DNA of 64,000 nucleotides, taken from positions 62,001-126,000 of the forward strand of contig NZ_LQIK01000006.1 of NCBI RefSeq assembly GCF_001499855.1. The letters run 5' to 3'. A model generated the notes under the pieces. It was not told where the DNA came from and did not search any database. It worked only from the letters and a program-made list of their open reading frames with translations. Below are positions 28,914-40,447 of the stretch, one piece after another; position 1 is the stretch's first letter, and every line of letters starts with the position of its first letter. Position numbers and translations under genes: made by a program. The stretch comes from Mycobacterium sp. GA-0227b. GTDB lineage: Bacteria > Actinomycetota > Actinomycetes > Mycobacteriales > Mycobacteriaceae.

Positions 28914-29246
28914 TCACGCGCCGAATAGCCTGCGCCGCAACGCGGCTGCGTTCCCGAAGATCCGGATCCCGAGCACGACGATGATCGCCGTCGACAGCTG
29001 GGTGCCGACGCCCAGCTGGTCACCGACATAGACGATCAGCGCAGCGACCAATACGTTGAACACGAACGACACCACGAACACCTTCGAGTCGAAGATGCGC
29101 TCCAGATACGCTCGCAGCCCGCCGAAGACGGCGTCGAGCGCGGCGACGACCGCGATCGGCAGATACGGCTGGACGAAGTCGGGAACGTCGGGGCGGAAGA
29201 CCAGCCCGAGCACGATGCCGACGACCAGTGCGGCGATTCCGATCAT
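28914..29246 (-). CDS. small basic family membrane protein (Rv1824-like)
   Basis: 110 residues, almost entirely three hydrophobic helices (about 2-17, 27-45, 58-78) and a fourth weaker one, ending in the basic tail RRRLF. This matches the 'small basic protein' family found between two DUF881 genes. The start MIGIAALVVGIVLGLVFRP at 29246 replaces a longer open frame that reads into the upstream gap. The tight cluster DUF881-SBP-DUF881-pgsA2 suggests one envelope unit. Confidence 0.88.
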   Translation of the reverse strand: MIGIAALVVGIVLGLVFRPDVPDFVQPYLPIAVVAALDAVFGGLRAYLERIFDSKVFVVSFVFNVLVAALIVYVGDQLGVGTQLSTAIIVVLGIRIFGNAAALRRRLFGA

Positions 29247-29268
29247 GTGTCTGACTTCATCTCTGTGT

Positions 29269-30183
29269 CTACGGCCCAATCTCCTTGGCGAAGTTGATTT
29301 CTCGGACGGAGGCGGCGGGCAGTTCGAGCCCGTCACCGGTGCTGACGCTGACTCCGACGCCGTAGGAGACCTCCAACAGTCGAAGTCGTTGCAGGCCGGG
29401 GCTGCGGTCGAACACGCCCTGCATCGCGTGTGGCGGTCCGATCGCGAGGACGACGTATGGGCTGCTGATCGGTTGATTGTCGACCAGGATCCCGCCGCCC
29501 GCCTGTCGGACCGTCACATTGGGTCCGATCCGCACACCGCCCACCGACAGCGCTTCGGCGCCGCTGACCCACAGCGAGTTGACGACCAGTTGAAGATCGC
29601 GGTCCAGGATCACCTGCCGGCTGCCCGGCACCCGCTCCTTCGACACGTCGCTGAGGTCCGCGGATACGCCCGGGTCGGTGATGGTGATCGTCAGGCCGGG
29701 GCCGATCACGGGTGTGGCGGCCGCAGCGAAGTTCGCCCCGTCGAGTCGTTCCAGCAGTTGCTGGCCGCGTGCATCGCCTTCGAGGCGGTTGCGCCGTTCG
29801 TCGTCGACTTCGGCGGCCAGCGTGTCCCTGCGGGCCGTCATGGCCGCGGTGTCGGCTTCGGCCGTCCGCACGCTGCCCGCGAGCACCTGCTGCGTCTCGC
29901 GGACGCCCGGGGCGGTCGCGCGGGCCTGGGCCATCGCAACCGCGAACACCACCACCAGCAGCAACGCACCGGCCACTTGCCAGATCCACGTCTGCCACCG
30001 GGGCCGCACCCGACCGGCGGCTTTGGCCTCGGCCGCCGCCGCATACCCGGGGTCGAGGTGGTCGGTCAGCAACGACCGCAGCAGCGACGGGACCGGGATC
30101 AGCGTCGGTCGGTCCGCCTCGTGGGCGTTGCGGCCCGCCTGCGGGTCGTAACCGCCGAGCGTTCTGCGGAAGCTCTGCGTCAT
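29269..30183 (-). CDS. DUF881 membrane protein (Rv1823-like)
   Basis: 304 residues with one transmembrane helix near 67-85, a helical linker with probable coiled coil (about 100-150) and an extracytoplasmic DUF881 domain ending near 295. Motifs [16 protein letters not shown] and [13 protein letters not shown] parallel those of the DUF881 protein at 28098-28910, so the two are paralogues flanking the small basic protein. It starts 28 bp after pgsA2. Confidence 0.88.
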   Translation of the reverse strand: MTQSFRRTLGGYDPQAGRNAHEADRPTLIPVPSLLRSLLTDHLDPGYAAAAEAKAAGRVRPRWQTWIWQVAGALLLVVVFAVAMAQARATAPGVRETQQVLAGSVRTAEADTAAMTARRDTLAAEVDDERRNRLEGDARGQQLLERLDGANFAAAATPVIGPGLTITITDPGVSADLSDVSKERVPGSRQVILDRDLQLVVNSLWVSGAEALSVGGVRIGPNVTVRQAGGGILVDNQPISSPYVVLAIGPPHAMQGVFDRSPGLQRLRLLEVSYGVGVSVSTGDGLELPAASVREINFAKEIGP

Positions 30184-30211
30184 CGGGCGTCCGGGCTCGT
30201 CGCGCGCGCGT

Positions 30212-30838
30212 TCATCGCGTCACCTTCGGCAGCTGTCGCACCACCATGCCCACCTGGATCAGGTACAGCAGACCGGACCACAGGTACATCACCAGGCCCC
30301 AGATCAGGAAGGCCCAGCCGATGGCCAGCACCACCCGGCTCCAGGTCGCGTCCCACTGCCCCAACAGGATCAGCGGCAGCCCGGACATCAACGCGAACGT
30401 GGCGGCCTTGCCGACGTAGGTGACCGGCAGCGCGGTCAGGCCGCGGCTGCGTAGCAACGGCAGCGTCGTGGCCAGCACGGCATCGCGGCCGATCAGCGTG
30501 AGCACGATCCACCACGGAAGCGAGCCCTGAATCGCCATGGCGATCGGGACCACGAGCATGTAGATGCGGTCGACGGCCGGGTCGAGCAACTCCCCCAACC
30601 GCGACGACTGGTTGTCGACCAGCCGCGCGATCTTGCCGTCGGCCCAGTCGGAGAACCCGCTGAACATCAGCACCGCCACCGCCCAGGCGTTGGCGTGCAC
30701 GACCAGCAGCAGCCAGAGGAAGACCGGCACCAACACCAGGCGCAGCACGCTGAGCACGTTGGGCACCGTGAGCACCCGGTCGCGGGCCTGACCCGCCTCG
30801 TCCGGCGGCGAGGGCGCTTGGCCATGCGCCTCGGTCAT
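30212..30838 (-). CDS. pgsA2: CDP-alcohol phosphatidyltransferase PgsA2
   Basis: 208-residue integral membrane enzyme. The full CDP-alcohol phosphotransferase motif is visible: D64-x2-D67-G68-x2-A71-R72, then G82-x3-D86-x3-D90. These aspartates bind the metal and CDP-diacylglycerol. The product (phosphatidylglycerophosphate or another phospholipid) cannot be fixed from sequence; PgsA2 is the mycobacterial name by position (Rv1822). It begins 9 bp after secA2. Confidence 0.92.
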   Translation of the reverse strand: MTEAHGQAPSPPDEAGQARDRVLTVPNVLSVLRLVLVPVFLWLLLVVHANAWAVAVLMFSGFSDWADGKIARLVDNQSSRLGELLDPAVDRIYMLVVPIAMAIQGSLPWWIVLTLIGRDAVLATTLPLLRSRGLTALPVTYVGKAATFALMSGLPLILLGQWDATWSRVVLAIGWAFLIWGLVMYLWSGLLYLIQVGMVVRQLPKVTR

Positions 30839-30847
30839 GGACTCAAC

Positions 30848-33172
30848 CTAGCGGAACACGCCCGGCAGGCTCAGCGCCGACAGCGAGTCGTCGGCGAGCG
30901 GGTTGTCGTGCACCATGTACGTCCACGTCGAGGTCGGGCGGGCCAGTTTGGAAAGGTCGACCCCGGGCTCGTCCTCGATCGACGATGCGGTCTCGAATGT
31001 CTGCTGGGCCGCTTCGATCGCATCGGCGGCCAGCGAGGCGAACGCGTCGACGGCCATCCGGTGGAACTCGTCGATCGGTGTCTGGTTGCCCAGCGCCCTC
31101 AGGTGGATGCTCTCCCGGATGTCGGCCAGATACGCCAGGTGGTCGGCCCATCCTCGGTCGAGGTGGTACAGCATGATCAGCCGGCAGATCTTCTCCAGCT
31201 TCTCCTCGCCGAGCCGCTCGACGACCTCCTCGTAGCGGTTCGGCGACAGATCGGCGAGCTCCTCGCGCGCGGTCGGCGTGCGCAGCAACGTGTTTCGGCG
31301 TTCGACGATGATCGCGCGCTGCTGGGCGATCAGCTGGTTGTAGCGCCAGTTGTTGGCGTGGATGTCGAGCATCCGGCCTTCGGCGATGCGCTGCGCGTGA
31401 TCCAGCAGAGTGGCCGCCTTAGGGCTCACGACGCGGCCGTCGTCGTCGCTGTCCATCGGAAGCTTGTTCGGTTCCAGATGCGCCACCACCACGTCGTCTT
31501 CCCAACTGGAGAAGAACACCGACGAGCCGGGGTCGCCCTGGCGCCCGGCGCGACCGCGTAGCTGGTTGTCGAGCCGCTCGGTGTGGTGCCGGCCGGTGCC
31601 GATGACGTGCAGCCCCCCGAGCTCGGCGACCTCGTCGTGGTCGGCCTCGTCGGAGCCGCCGAGGCGGATATCTGTGCCGCGGCCGGCCATCTGGGTGGAC
31701 ACCGTGATGCTGCCGAGCTTGCCGGCCTCGGCGATCACCGCGGCCTCCTCGGCGTCGTTCTTGGCGTTGAGCACCACCGCCGGAACGCCCGCCTTCACCA
31801 GCTTCTCGTGCAGCTCTTCTGACTCGGCCACGTCGCGGGTGCCGACGAGCACCGGTTGCCGGGTCTCGTGGATCTCCTTGATGTGCTCGACGATCGCGTC
31901 GTTCTTGGCCGCCGCGGTGACGTACACGCGGTCGGTTTCGTCCTGGCGGATGTTCGGCTTGTTGGGGTCGATCGGCGAAACGCCGAGCTTGTAGAACTGG
32001 CGCAGCTGCTCGCCTGCGGCCAGCGCGGTGCCGGTCATGCCGCACACCGTCTGGTACCGGTTGACTAGCGCCTGGACCGTGATGGTGTCGAGCACCTCAC
32101 CGGTCTCGGTCGTCTCGATGCCCTCCTTCGCCTCGACCGCGGCCTGCAGACCGTCTGGCCAGCGCTGCAGCTGGGCGATCCGGCCGCGGGAGGCGTTGAT
32201 CAGATGCACGGCGTCGTCGCGGACGATGTAGTGCACGTCGCGCTGCAGCAGCACGTGCGCGTGCAGCGCCACGTTGATCTCGGTGAGTGTGGTGGCGACG
32301 TGCTCCTCGGAGTACAGGTCGATGCCGCCGAGCTTGGCTTCCATCTTCTGCGCGCCGATCTCGGTGAGATGCACGTTGCGGCTGTCGGTGTCGGTGTCGT
32401 AGTCGACGCCGGGCGTGAGTTCGCCGACCATCCGGATGATTTCGACCTTCGGGGTCTCGCGGTGGCTGGTGCCCGCGAGGACCAGCGGCACCAGCGCTTC
32501 GTCGACGAGCACCGAGTCGGCCTCGTCGATCAGCGCGACGTCGGGATTCGGTGAGACCAGGTCGGCCACGTCGGTGACCAGCTGATCGCGCAGCACATCG
32601 AAGCCGATCTCGTTGACCGAGGCGTAGGTGATGTCGCATTTGTAGGCCGCGCGGCGCTCGTCGGCCGTCGAGCTCTCGGTGATCCAGCCGACAGTCAGGC
32701 CCAGCGCCTCCAGCAGCGGGCCCATCCACTCGGCGTCGCGACGCGCCAGGTAGTCGTTGATGGTGATGACGTGCACGCGCCGGCCGCCCAGCGCATAACC
32801 GGCCGCCGCGATCGCGCCCGACAGGGTTTTACCTTCACCGGTGGCCATCTCGACCACGTCGCCGGCGAGCATTCGCAGTGCGCCGAGGAGCTGCACATCA
32901 AAAGGACGGAGCTGGGTCGTCCGTTCGGCGGCTTCCCTGGCGACCGCCAGGAACTGCGGAATGTCGGTGGACTCGGCGAGGTCGTCGAGGATCAGCAACT
33001 TGGCGGCCTTGCGCAGTTGTTCGTCGTCGAGCGCCGCGGCCTTCTCGTCGAACTCCGCCGAGCCGCGCACCTGGGCCATCGACTGGGCCTGGTCGCGGTC
33101 GGTGCTGGCGCCGAGCAGCCGCCAGAACCTGCTGCTGACACGACCTGAATTGCGGGTCTTCGTCTTCACCAC
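30848..33172 (-). CDS. secA2: accessory Sec ATPase SecA2
   Basis: 774-residue SecA2, the second SecA of mycobacteria, which exports a limited set of proteins through SecYEG. Walker A ATGEGKT is at 110-116, the DEAD-type [13 protein letters not shown] near 213-225, and helicase motifs such as [15 protein letters not shown] and [14 protein letters not shown] lie further on. It is shorter than SecA1 and ends LPGVFR without the C-terminal zinc/SecB tail, as expected. TACGGT six bases before the GTG start could make the transcript leaderless. Confidence 0.97.
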   Translation of the reverse strand: MVKTKTRNSGRVSSRFWRLLGASTDRDQAQSMAQVRGSAEFDEKAAALDDEQLRKAAKLLILDDLAESTDIPQFLAVAREAAERTTQLRPFDVQLLGALRMLAGDVVEMATGEGKTLSGAIAAAGYALGGRRVHVITINDYLARRDAEWMGPLLEALGLTVGWITESSTADERRAAYKCDITYASVNEIGFDVLRDQLVTDVADLVSPNPDVALIDEADSVLVDEALVPLVLAGTSHRETPKVEIIRMVGELTPGVDYDTDTDSRNVHLTEIGAQKMEAKLGGIDLYSEEHVATTLTEINVALHAHVLLQRDVHYIVRDDAVHLINASRGRIAQLQRWPDGLQAAVEAKEGIETTETGEVLDTITVQALVNRYQTVCGMTGTALAAGEQLRQFYKLGVSPIDPNKPNIRQDETDRVYVTAAAKNDAIVEHIKEIHETRQPVLVGTRDVAESEELHEKLVKAGVPAVVLNAKNDAEEAAVIAEAGKLGSITVSTQMAGRGTDIRLGGSDEADHDEVAELGGLHVIGTGRHHTERLDNQLRGRAGRQGDPGSSVFFSSWEDDVVVAHLEPNKLPMDSDDDGRVVSPKAATLLDHAQRIAEGRMLDIHANNWRYNQLIAQQRAIIVERRNTLLRTPTAREELADLSPNRYEEVVERLGEEKLEKICRLIMLYHLDRGWADHLAYLADIRESIHLRALGNQTPIDEFHRMAVDAFASLAADAIEAAQQTFETASSIEDEPGVDLSKLARPTSTWTYMVHDNPLADDSLSALSLPGVFR

Positions 33173-33184
33173 ACCGCTACCGTA
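33173..33184 (-). promoter_or_regulatory. candidate leaderless promoter of secA2
   Basis: On the minus strand TACGGT is followed by six bases and the GTG start of secA2. A TAnnnT hexamer at this spacing places the transcription start on the initiation codon, the pattern of mycobacterial leaderless genes. There is no Shine-Dalgarno sequence. Confidence 0.45.
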
Positions 33185-33220
33185 CGCGGCCCCCGGACTG
33201 CAGGTCGCGCACCGTCGCGC

Positions 33221-34051
33221 TCAATCGAGCGGCCGGAAATCGATGCGCGCGGAGTCGGACACCGCCTCGAACCCGATCTTCTGGTAGATCGCGTTCGACG
33301 TCGGATTGGCCAGGTCCGTGAACAGCACGACGCCGGCGTCGCCGCGATTCAACGCCCCCTGTGCGGCCGCGGCGGTGACGGCTGAGCCGTAGCCGTGCGC
33401 GCGGCGGTTCGCGGGGGTGAAGACGGGACCGATGCGCGAGACCCCGGCCGCGGCCGAGCGCAGCAGCGCCATGCTCACCGGCGTGCCGTCGACGTCCCAC
33501 AGCACGAACCGGTCACCGCGGCCCATCGCGGCGTCGACGAATACGCCGCCCGCGGTGTCGGGATGTCCGGGCGTCTCGGCGAAGAACGACTGCACCCAAT
33601 CGGCCAGCACGGGGCGATCCGGGTCCGCCGCGATGCGAGCCGAACCCGCGACACGTGCCGGCGGCTGCAACGTCCCGAGCCGGTACAGCCGCTCCTCGAG
33701 CGTGACGGCGGCTACTCGACCCGTGCTTTCACTCCAGGCGTCGGCGAACGCGGTAGTGGCGTGGCGAGCACCGCGCACACCGGTGAGGTCGGGACACCTG
33801 TCCGCGACATCGCGGGCGACGGCATCGATGTGCTCGGCGGGAATACCGTTGCACGCCAAGGGGTATGGCGGTGTCTGCAGCGCCACGCCGAGGATCTCCG
33901 AGTCCTGCCACAGTGACAGCAGCAGCGCGTCGTCCGGCAGCGCGGCCCGCAGGACGGTCAACTCGATCGTGTTGGCGATCGGGTCACGGCGATAGACCGG
34001 CTCGGCGATCGCGAGGAACTCGTCGGCGGAATCGTGAAAGCGCAGCTCCAT
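33221..34051 (-). CDS. GNAT-family N-acetyltransferase
   Basis: 276 residues. The C-terminal half is a GNAT fold with the acetyl-CoA loop region FTPANRRAHGYGSAV (about 210-224) and the beta5-alpha4 segment FTDLANPTSNAIYQKIGF (about 247-264). The N-terminal half (about 1-130) is a second, degenerate GNAT-like region, as in many mycobacterial two-lobed acetyltransferases. Substrate unknown. It follows ilvG and precedes secA2 on the same strand, with no M. tuberculosis counterpart at this point. Confidence 0.8.
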   Translation of the reverse strand: MELRFHDSADEFLAIAEPVYRRDPIANTIELTVLRAALPDDALLLSLWQDSEILGVALQTPPYPLACNGIPAEHIDAVARDVADRCPDLTGVRGARHATTAFADAWSESTGRVAAVTLEERLYRLGTLQPPARVAGSARIAADPDRPVLADWVQSFFAETPGHPDTAGGVFVDAAMGRGDRFVLWDVDGTPVSMALLRSAAAGVSRIGPVFTPANRRAHGYGSAVTAAAAQGALNRGDAGVVLFTDLANPTSNAIYQKIGFEAVSDSARIDFRPLD

Positions 34052-34118
34052 GACTCCAGCATCGGTGCGAATCTCGAACGCGTCGACTGATTTTCGTCGC
34101 GCTCACCCGCAACAGGAC

Positions 34119-35771
34119 CTACGCCAGGTTCGACCGGCGGGGGTACGCCACCGTCGGATCGGTCAGCGCGTTGACCACGGCCGGCAGGCTCGAGGAAAAC
34201 GCCCGCTCCAGGGCGGGTCGCAGCTCGGCGGGCGTCGACACCAGTTCGCCGTGCCCGCCGAGAGCCGTGACCACCTCGTCGTACCGGGTGCCCGGCCGCA
34301 GATCGGCCACCACCGAGTAGCCGTACAACATCTCCATGGGATGTTTCTCCAGCGCCCAGATTCCGTTGTTGCCGATCACCGACACCACCTGAACCCCGTG
34401 TCGTACCAACGTATCCCACTCCATGCCGGAGAACCCGAAGGCGCCGTCGCCCTGCAACAACACGACCTGCCGGTCCGGCCGGGCCAGCTTGGCGGCCAGA
34501 GCGTATCCGGGCCCCGAGCCCAGACAGCCGAACGGGCCGCTGTCGAGCCAGGCGCCCGGCACGTGGCTGTCGATGAGGCGGCCCGCATATGAACCGAAGT
34601 CGCCCGCGTCGATCACCACGATCGCGTCGCGGTCCAGCATCGTATTGAGCTCGGCGTACACCCGCATCGGGTGCAGCGGCGTGCGGTCGTCACGAAGTTC
34701 GTCAGCCTCGGCGGTGCGCGCCGCGGTCTCCACCGCACGGAGGTCTGCGATCCACGCTTCGTGGTCGGGCGTGGCGGCCGCCGACAACGCAGACAAGGTC
34801 GCGGTGAGGTCACCGAATAAACCGGCGGCGACCGGTCGCGCTGGTGCCCGCTCGGGGGCCACCCGGTCGACGGCGATCAGCGCAGTGTCGGCTCCGAACA
34901 CGCCCCCGAAGCCGAGGCGGAAGTCCATCGGCACACCGATCACCAGAGCGACGTCGGCTTCCTTCAACGCCTTCGACCGCGCCCGCGAGAACGCGAGCTG
35001 ATGGTCGGCGGGCACAACGCCGCGAGCCATCCCGTTCATCAGCACCGGGATGCGCAGCGACTCGGCAAGCTTCAACAGGGCGGTCTCGGCGTGGCCCCAC
35101 CACACGTTCGTCCCGGCCATGATGACCGGCCGCCGCGCCCCGGCCAGCAGTCGCACTGCGACGTCCACCGCATCGCCCTCGGCGTGCGCCTGCGCGGGCG
35201 GCCGGCTCAGCGCTCCGGGCCCACCAGTGTCGGCGGTCTCACTGAACACGTGGTCCATCGGGAAGTCGACGAACGACACCCCCGATGGCGCCCCGCCCGC
35301 CCCGCCCGCTGCCCGCAGCGCATCGTCGATCAGCCGCCCGACGGCGTCCGGCGACTCCGCGGTGGCCGCGAACCGGGTCAACGGCGAGACGAACGGGACG
35401 TGGTCGATCTCCTGCAGGCTGCCCTGCCCCCACCGCAACGCCGGCGCGCGGCCGCCGAGGATCACCAGCGGCGACTGGTTCTGCTGCGCGGCCGCCATCG
35501 CGCTCATGCCGTTCGTGACTCCGGGACCGGCCGTCAACGCCGCCACGCCCGGCACCCGCGTCACCTTCGACCAACCCTCGGCGGCGAACGCGGCGGTCTG
35601 CTCATGGCGGGTGTCGATCAGCCTGATGTTCTCCGCCCGGCAGCCGTCGTAGATGGAGAACAGGTGCCCACCCGAGAGCGTGAAGACCGTGTCGATGCCG
35701 CTGGCCCGCAACCGCCGGGCGATCACGTGTCCCGCGTTCACCGCGTCAGGAGCCGCAGCGTCGGTGCTCAT
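34119..35771 (-). CDS. ilvG: thiamine-diphosphate enzyme, acetolactate synthase-like (IlvG)
   Basis: 550-residue ThDP-dependent enzyme of the acetolactate synthase/2-hydroxyacyl-CoA lyase family. The cofactor-activating Glu is E57 in [15 protein letters not shown]. The ThDP/Mg motif GDGAFGF...GNNGIW lies near 440-467. It is named ilvG by synteny with Rv1820, but regulatory and catalytic evidence for true branched-chain synthesis is weak in this subgroup. It may act on other 2-keto acids. It is the first minus-strand gene of this block, divergent from bacA with about 100 bp between starts. Confidence 0.88.
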   Translation of the reverse strand: MSTDAAAPDAVNAGHVIARRLRASGIDTVFTLSGGHLFSIYDGCRAENIRLIDTRHEQTAAFAAEGWSKVTRVPGVAALTAGPGVTNGMSAMAAAQQNQSPLVILGGRAPALRWGQGSLQEIDHVPFVSPLTRFAATAESPDAVGRLIDDALRAAGGAGGAPSGVSFVDFPMDHVFSETADTGGPGALSRPPAQAHAEGDAVDVAVRLLAGARRPVIMAGTNVWWGHAETALLKLAESLRIPVLMNGMARGVVPADHQLAFSRARSKALKEADVALVIGVPMDFRLGFGGVFGADTALIAVDRVAPERAPARPVAAGLFGDLTATLSALSAAATPDHEAWIADLRAVETAARTAEADELRDDRTPLHPMRVYAELNTMLDRDAIVVIDAGDFGSYAGRLIDSHVPGAWLDSGPFGCLGSGPGYALAAKLARPDRQVVLLQGDGAFGFSGMEWDTLVRHGVQVVSVIGNNGIWALEKHPMEMLYGYSVVADLRPGTRYDEVVTALGGHGELVSTPAELRPALERAFSSSLPAVVNALTDPTVAYPRRSNLA

Positions 35772-35870
35772 GCTGGCAGCATAGAGAGCCGCGGCGCTCG
35801 AGGGTCGACGCGCGACCGGCAGTGAGACCGGCGCAGCGCCTCCGACAGGTTGTCGAGGTACCTTGCCCGA

Positions 35871-37796
35871 ATGGAAGAGGGAATGTTCGCCCCCACGCTG
35901 GACTGGGGCAACGAGCTTCTGGCGTCGCTGACATGGATCGGCCAGGCGTGGGCGGTCGCGGCAGTGTGCACCCTGGCGATCCTTGTGCTGATCGCCCGTT
36001 TCACGGAGTGGGGCAGACAGTTCTGGCGCATCACCGGCGACTACTTCAAAGGCCCGGAGAGCGTCAAGGTCTGGCTCTGGCTGGCGGTGATCCTGCTGTC
36101 GGTGATCGTCGGTGTTCGACTTTCGGTGCTCTTCACGTACCAGGGCAACGACATGTTGACCAGCTTCCAGGTGGTCGCGTCCGGTCTGGGTACCGGCGAC
36201 GACGCGATCAAGGATTCGGGCCGGGACGGGTTTTGGTTGTCGATGCGGGTATTCGCTCTGCTAGCTGTTCTGCACGTCGCACGGATCATGTTGGACCTGT
36301 TCATCACGCAACGGTTCATGCTCGCGTGGCGGGTTTGGCTGACCGATCGGTTTACCGGCGACTGGCTCGACGGCAAGGCGTACTACCGGGGCCGGTTCAT
36401 CGACCAGACGATCGACAACCCCGATCAGCGCATCCAGCAGGACATCGACATCTTCACCGCCGGCGTCGGCGGACTGCCCAACACCCCGAACAACACCTCG
36501 ACCTCCACGCTGCTGTTCGGCGCTGTCAACGCCGTCGTCTCGATGATCTCGTTCACCGTGATCCTTTGGGGACTGTCTGGGCCCCTCACGCTGCCGGTCG
36601 TCGGCGAGGTGCCCAAGGCGATGTTCTGGATCCTGATCGCATACGTCCTGTTCGCATCCGTCTTCGCATTCTGGATCGGCAGGCCGATCATCTCGCTCTC
36701 GTTCAACAACGAGAAGTTCAACGCGGCGTTCCGGTACGCGCTGGTGCGGCTGCGTGACGCGTCCGAGGCGGTCGCGTTCTATCGCGGGGAAATCGCCGAG
36801 CGCACCGGCCTTCGCCGACTCTTCGCCCCCGTGGTGTCCAACTACAAGCGCTACATCAACCGGATGATGGGGTTCTACGGCTGGAACCTGTCGATGGACC
36901 AGATCATCGTGGTACCGCCGTACTTGTTCCAATTCCCGCGGTTCTTCAACGGCGAGATCACGCTCGGCGCGGTGAACCAGTCCGCGGCGGCGTTCGGCAA
37001 TATCGAACAGGGCCTGTCGTTCTTCCGCAACGCGTACGACCAGTTCGCCGGTTACCGTGCGGCGATCATCCGATTGCACGGGTTGGTGCTGGCCAACGAA
37101 GCAGGCCGGGCGCTGCCGGAGATCACCACCACCCCGTGCGCCGACGGCAGCGTCCGACTCGACGACATCGAGGTCCGCACCCCGGACGGCAGGCAGCTCA
37201 TCAACCCGCTCGACCTGCGGCTGGAGATCGGCGAGACGCTGGTCGTCACCGGTCCGTCCGGCGTCGGCAAGACCACTCTGCTGCGCAGCCTCGCGGAGTT
37301 GTGGCCGTTCACGTCCGGCACGTTGACACGGCCGTGCGGGCCGAACGAGACGATGTTCCTGTCGCAACTGCCCTACGTGCCGCTCGGGGACCTCCGCGCC
37401 GTGGTGAGTTATCCGAACGAGGGTGGCGCGATCGAGGACCGAGAGTTGGAGCGCACACTCGAAGCGGTGGCACTGCCCCATCTCGTCGGCCGACTCGACG
37501 AGGTCCAGGACTGGGCCAAGGTGCTATCCCCCGGCGAGCAGCAGCGCATCGCGTTCGCGCGCATCCTGCTGACCAAGCCCAAGGCGGTGTTCCTCGACGA
37601 GTCGACGTCCGCGCTCGATGAGGGGGTGGAGTTCCTGCTCTACCAGTTGGTGCGGACACGACTTCCCGACACGATCCTGGTCAGCGTCAGCCACCGCAAG
37701 ACGGTCGAACAGCATCACAGCCATGAGCTGGAACTGCTTGGTGAGGGCGAGTGGCGCTTCAGTCGCATCGAGGGCGACGAACCGGTGCCGGTCTAA
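35871..37796 (+). CDS. bacA: SbmA/BacA-type ABC transporter (Rv1819c-like)
   Basis: 641-residue fusion of an SbmA/BacA transmembrane domain (about 1-370, six or more hydrophobic segments) with an ABC ATPase. Walker [10 protein letters not shown] is at 461-469, signature [10 protein letters not shown] at about 552-561 and Walker B VFLDEST near 573-579. In M. tuberculosis this transporter imports hydrophilic solutes such as vitamin B12, bleomycin and peptides despite exporter-like architecture. ATG 35871 gives the family length; an in-frame TTG at 35850 would add seven residues. The stop overlaps the convergent flavoprotein stop by 3 bp. Confidence 0.93.
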   Translation: MEEGMFAPTLDWGNELLASLTWIGQAWAVAAVCTLAILVLIARFTEWGRQFWRITGDYFKGPESVKVWLWLAVILLSVIVGVRLSVLFTYQGNDMLTSFQVVASGLGTGDDAIKDSGRDGFWLSMRVFALLAVLHVARIMLDLFITQRFMLAWRVWLTDRFTGDWLDGKAYYRGRFIDQTIDNPDQRIQQDIDIFTAGVGGLPNTPNNTSTSTLLFGAVNAVVSMISFTVILWGLSGPLTLPVVGEVPKAMFWILIAYVLFASVFAFWIGRPIISLSFNNEKFNAAFRYALVRLRDASEAVAFYRGEIAERTGLRRLFAPVVSNYKRYINRMMGFYGWNLSMDQIIVVPPYLFQFPRFFNGEITLGAVNQSAAAFGNIEQGLSFFRNAYDQFAGYRAAIIRLHGLVLANEAGRALPEITTTPCADGSVRLDDIEVRTPDGRQLINPLDLRLEIGETLVVTGPSGVGKTTLLRSLAELWPFTSGTLTRPCGPNETMFLSQLPYVPLGDLRAVVSYPNEGGAIEDRELERTLEAVALPHLVGRLDEVQDWAKVLSPGEQQRIAFARILLTKPKAVFLDESTSALDEGVEFLLYQLVRTRLPDTILVSVSHRKTVEQHHSHELELLGEGEWRFSRIEGDEPVPV

Positions 37797-39280
37797 CGCT
37801 TGGCGGCGTGTGCGCCCGCGCGCCTGCCGAAGAACGAGCCCTCGCCGAGTTGCGTTCCGCTGGCGTAGCCCTTGCCGTCCTGGGCGATGTTCGATGCGCA
37901 CGCGCCCGCGGCGTAGAGCCCGGGAACGGCCGAGCCGTCCTCGCGCAGCACCTCACCGTCGATCGACACCGCCAGCCCGCCCATGGTGAACCCCGAGTAC
38001 ATCGCCCGGCCCAGTGACAGGTCGAACACCGCGTACGGTCCGTTGTCTTGGGCGGCAAGGTATTCCGGTTGTTTGTGAAAATCCGGGTCCTCGCCGTGGG
38101 CGGCGTGCTCGTTGTAGCGGTTCAGCGTCGCCACCAGCTTGCCATCCGGAATGCCAAGTGCGGCTTCGACTTCCTCGATGGTCTCCCACCCGTCGAGGAA
38201 CTTGATCAGCGGCATCTCCGGCATCTCCATGTGCGCCTCGTCGACGATCAGGTACGCCGTCTGCTCCGGTTGTTCCAGGACGAACGCCGATGTGCGCGAA
38301 TGGTAGGAGTCTTCGGCGACGAACCGCTCACCGTTCTTGTTGACGATGATGCCGGTCAGCAGAATTTCGGGCGGGTAGGCGGCGGCGGTGATGAACAACT
38401 GGTCCAGGTTCTTGGCGACCCCGCCCGCCGAGATGCCCAACCGGATGCCGAGGCCGTCGTCGTTCGGATTGCCGAGGATATAGGGCTCAACCTCGCCGTG
38501 ATGCTTGGTCTTTCGCTTCTGCCCCAGCGCCGGCGTGTAGTGCGCCACCATCTCCGGGTTCATCGCAAACCCGCCCGCGGCAATGACGACGGCCTTGGCC
38601 CGCACGGTGCCCGTCTCGCCGAAGTGCTTCCACTGCACCCCCACGACGCTGCCGTTCTCGACCACCAGATTGGTCGCGCCCGTCTCGTAGCGGATCTGCA
38701 CGCCCAGATCGGCGGCGCGCTTGACCAACAGGTCGATCACCATCGCCGCGCCGCCGAGTTCCCCCGGCACCGGAACCGAGTGGCCGCGCGGCGCGGGCTT
38801 GGCCTGCTCACAGAACGGCCACACCTTCTCGTTGCCCGTGTACGACAGCCCCTCGGTGCCCGGCGGAACCACCACCTTGCCCGGGTAGTAGCTGCGCTCG
38901 AACTCGAAGCCGAGGGCTTCCAACCACTCGAAGTGCTCGACGCTGCCGTCGCAGTACGCGCGAATCTTGTCGTGCTCGGGCTCACGTGACATTGCGACGA
39001 GGTACTTGTACATCTCCTCCGGGCTGTCGTCGTGCCCGGTCGCCCGCTGCACGGCGGTTCCGCCGCCGAGGTAGAAATGTCCGCCGGCCATCGACGTCGT
39101 GCCGCCCGCGTCCGCTGCCCTCTCCAGGACCAGCACCCGCGCACCCTCGGCCGCGGCACTGACGGCCGCGCACCCGCCGGCGATGCCGAAGCCGATCACC
39201 ACGACGTCGGCCTCGTCGGACCATGCCGTCACATCGGCCGCGGCGACGGTGTCGGGGGCGTCGGGAATCTGGGTGCTCAC
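37793..39280 (-). CDS. FAD-binding dehydrogenase, fumarate-reductase/ketosteroid-dehydrogenase-like (Rv1817-like)
   Basis: 495 residues. The dinucleotide-binding fold begins at about 25 ([18 protein letters not shown]...VLVLE), and the C-terminal FAD contact [11 protein letters not shown] is near 457-467. The middle holds a substrate-cap domain as in flavocytochrome fumarate reductase and 3-ketosteroid dehydrogenases. The substrate is not identifiable. The start overlaps the stop of a VOC gene (ATGA), so the pair is translationally coupled. In M. tuberculosis PE_PGRS33 lies next to this gene; here bacA converges on it instead. Confidence 0.85.
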   Translation of the reverse strand: MSTQIPDAPDTVAAADVTAWSDEADVVVIGFGIAGGCAAVSAAAEGARVLVLERAADAGGTTSMAGGHFYLGGGTAVQRATGHDDSPEEMYKYLVAMSREPEHDKIRAYCDGSVEHFEWLEALGFEFERSYYPGKVVVPPGTEGLSYTGNEKVWPFCEQAKPAPRGHSVPVPGELGGAAMVIDLLVKRAADLGVQIRYETGATNLVVENGSVVGVQWKHFGETGTVRAKAVVIAAGGFAMNPEMVAHYTPALGQKRKTKHHGEVEPYILGNPNDDGLGIRLGISAGGVAKNLDQLFITAAAYPPEILLTGIIVNKNGERFVAEDSYHSRTSAFVLEQPEQTAYLIVDEAHMEMPEMPLIKFLDGWETIEEVEAALGIPDGKLVATLNRYNEHAAHGEDPDFHKQPEYLAAQDNGPYAVFDLSLGRAMYSGFTMGGLAVSIDGEVLREDGSAVPGLYAAGACASNIAQDGKGYASGTQLGEGSFFGRRAGAHAAKR

Positions 39281-39759
39281 TTCTGCTCCTGTTTGATGTA
39301 TTCGAAGAATGCCTTGATTTCGGCTGGGATGTAAGCGATCTCGACATAGGGCACGCCGGCCGCCGGCGCGGCGACGTACGCGAACCGCATCCCGCCGGGC
39401 ATCACCCCCTGGGCGACGACCTCCTCGGCGCCGGCAACCGCGCCGTTGAACTCCTCGACGGAAGACTTCTCGACGCAGATGTGGTGCAGCCCAGGCCCGG
39501 TGCTGTCGAGGAATTCGGTGTAGACGCTGCGCCCGGACACGGGCGCGATGAGCTCGAGTTGCGTGTCACCGGCGTAGCTCAGCGAGATGTTCGCGACGAA
39601 ATCCGCCGGTTCACCGCGGAAGGTGCACGCATCCGGTGCGAAGTGGACGTCGGGCATGCGGACCCACTTCTTGGCGCCCAACAACGTGGTGAGCGCATGT
39701 TCGGTGGCCTCGAGGTCCCGCGTCACCCACGCGATCTGGACAGGTGTCTGGGCATGCAT
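39277..39759 (-). CDS. VOC (glyoxalase/dioxygenase fold) protein
   Basis: 160 residues, two beta-alpha-beta-beta-beta modules of the vicinal-oxygen-chelate superfamily. Likely metal ligands are in VQIAWVTRDL (N-terminal module), QLELI, GLHHICVE and YVEIAYIP. The enzyme type cannot be fixed; glyoxalase, epimerase and isomerase activities all use this fold. Translational coupling to the flavoprotein downstream suggests the two act on the same metabolite. Confidence 0.82.
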   Translation of the reverse strand: MHAQTPVQIAWVTRDLEATEHALTTLLGAKKWVRMPDVHFAPDACTFRGEPADFVANISLSYAGDTQLELIAPVSGRSVYTEFLDSTGPGLHHICVEKSSVEEFNGAVAGAEEVVAQGVMPGGMRFAYVAAPAAGVPYVEIAYIPAEIKAFFEYIKQEQK

Positions 39760-39808
39760 CGGGTCGAGGATATCCGCGCCCGGCCGCGAAGGCTAGAACG
39801 TGTTCTAG

Positions 39809-40447
39809 TTACTCCTCGCCGTAGTACGCCTTCAGGCACCGATCGGCCGAGCCGCGTGCGACTTCGGGGTCTTCCCCGGCAGCGACGTTGGCGGCGAACC
39901 ACTGTTCGCCGGACAGTTTGAGGAAGCGGCGCCCGTCTTCGGTGGTCGTCCACTCTTGCCCTTCGGCCGGATCGACGGAGTCGCCGGTGGCCAAGTGCAG
40001 TGCCAGGCCCAGCAGCATGGAGTCCCAGCCCATGCCCACGGCGCCGGGCCCGAACTGACGCCAGGTGTCGTCATCGACCTGCGCGATGTGCTCGACCACA
40101 AGACGGGCCCGGTCGACGCCCTCGCCGACGACGCTGACGTCGATCCAGCTGACGCTGCCCATGCTCTCCCAGGTGGCGGTGAAGTTCTTCGGCGGATCGC
40201 AGGTCAGGACCGTGCCGTTGGCGTGACCCTGCAACTGGTAAGAGCCGCCGAGTTTGAGCTCACCGGAGACCGGTAGGAACCACCGCTCGATGCGTTCGGC
40301 GGTGGTGACCGCGTCCCAGAGATCCTCCTGGTCGGTGTCGTAGACCTGGCTGATGGTCACGACGCGCGCCTCCCCCGAGTCGATCGTGCGGGTCCCGACG
40401 GTGCGCCTGACCGCGTTGATTTGATGGTCGACGTCGATGTCCTTCAT
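39809..40447 (-). CDS. AHSA1/SRPBCC-domain protein
   Basis: 212 residues with an Activator-of-Hsp90-homologue-1-like SRPBCC ligand-binding fold (about 25-165: QVYDTDQEDLWDAVTTAERIERWFLPVSG). Such proteins occur routinely beside ArsR regulators and may bind a hydrophobic ligand. ATG 40447, preceded by GAAGGAAGG, overlaps the ArsR stop as ATGA; the longer open frame is a shadow of that gene. The C-terminus extends about 40 residues beyond the SRPBCC core. Confidence 0.85.
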   Translation of the reverse strand: MKDIDVDHQINAVRRTVGTRTIDSGEARVVTISQVYDTDQEDLWDAVTTAERIERWFLPVSGELKLGGSYQLQGHANGTVLTCDPPKNFTATWESMGSVSWIDVSVVGEGVDRARLVVEHIAQVDDDTWRQFGPGAVGMGWDSMLLGLALHLATGDSVDPAEGQEWTTTEDGRRFLKLSGEQWFAANVAAGEDPEVARGSADRCLKAYYGEE

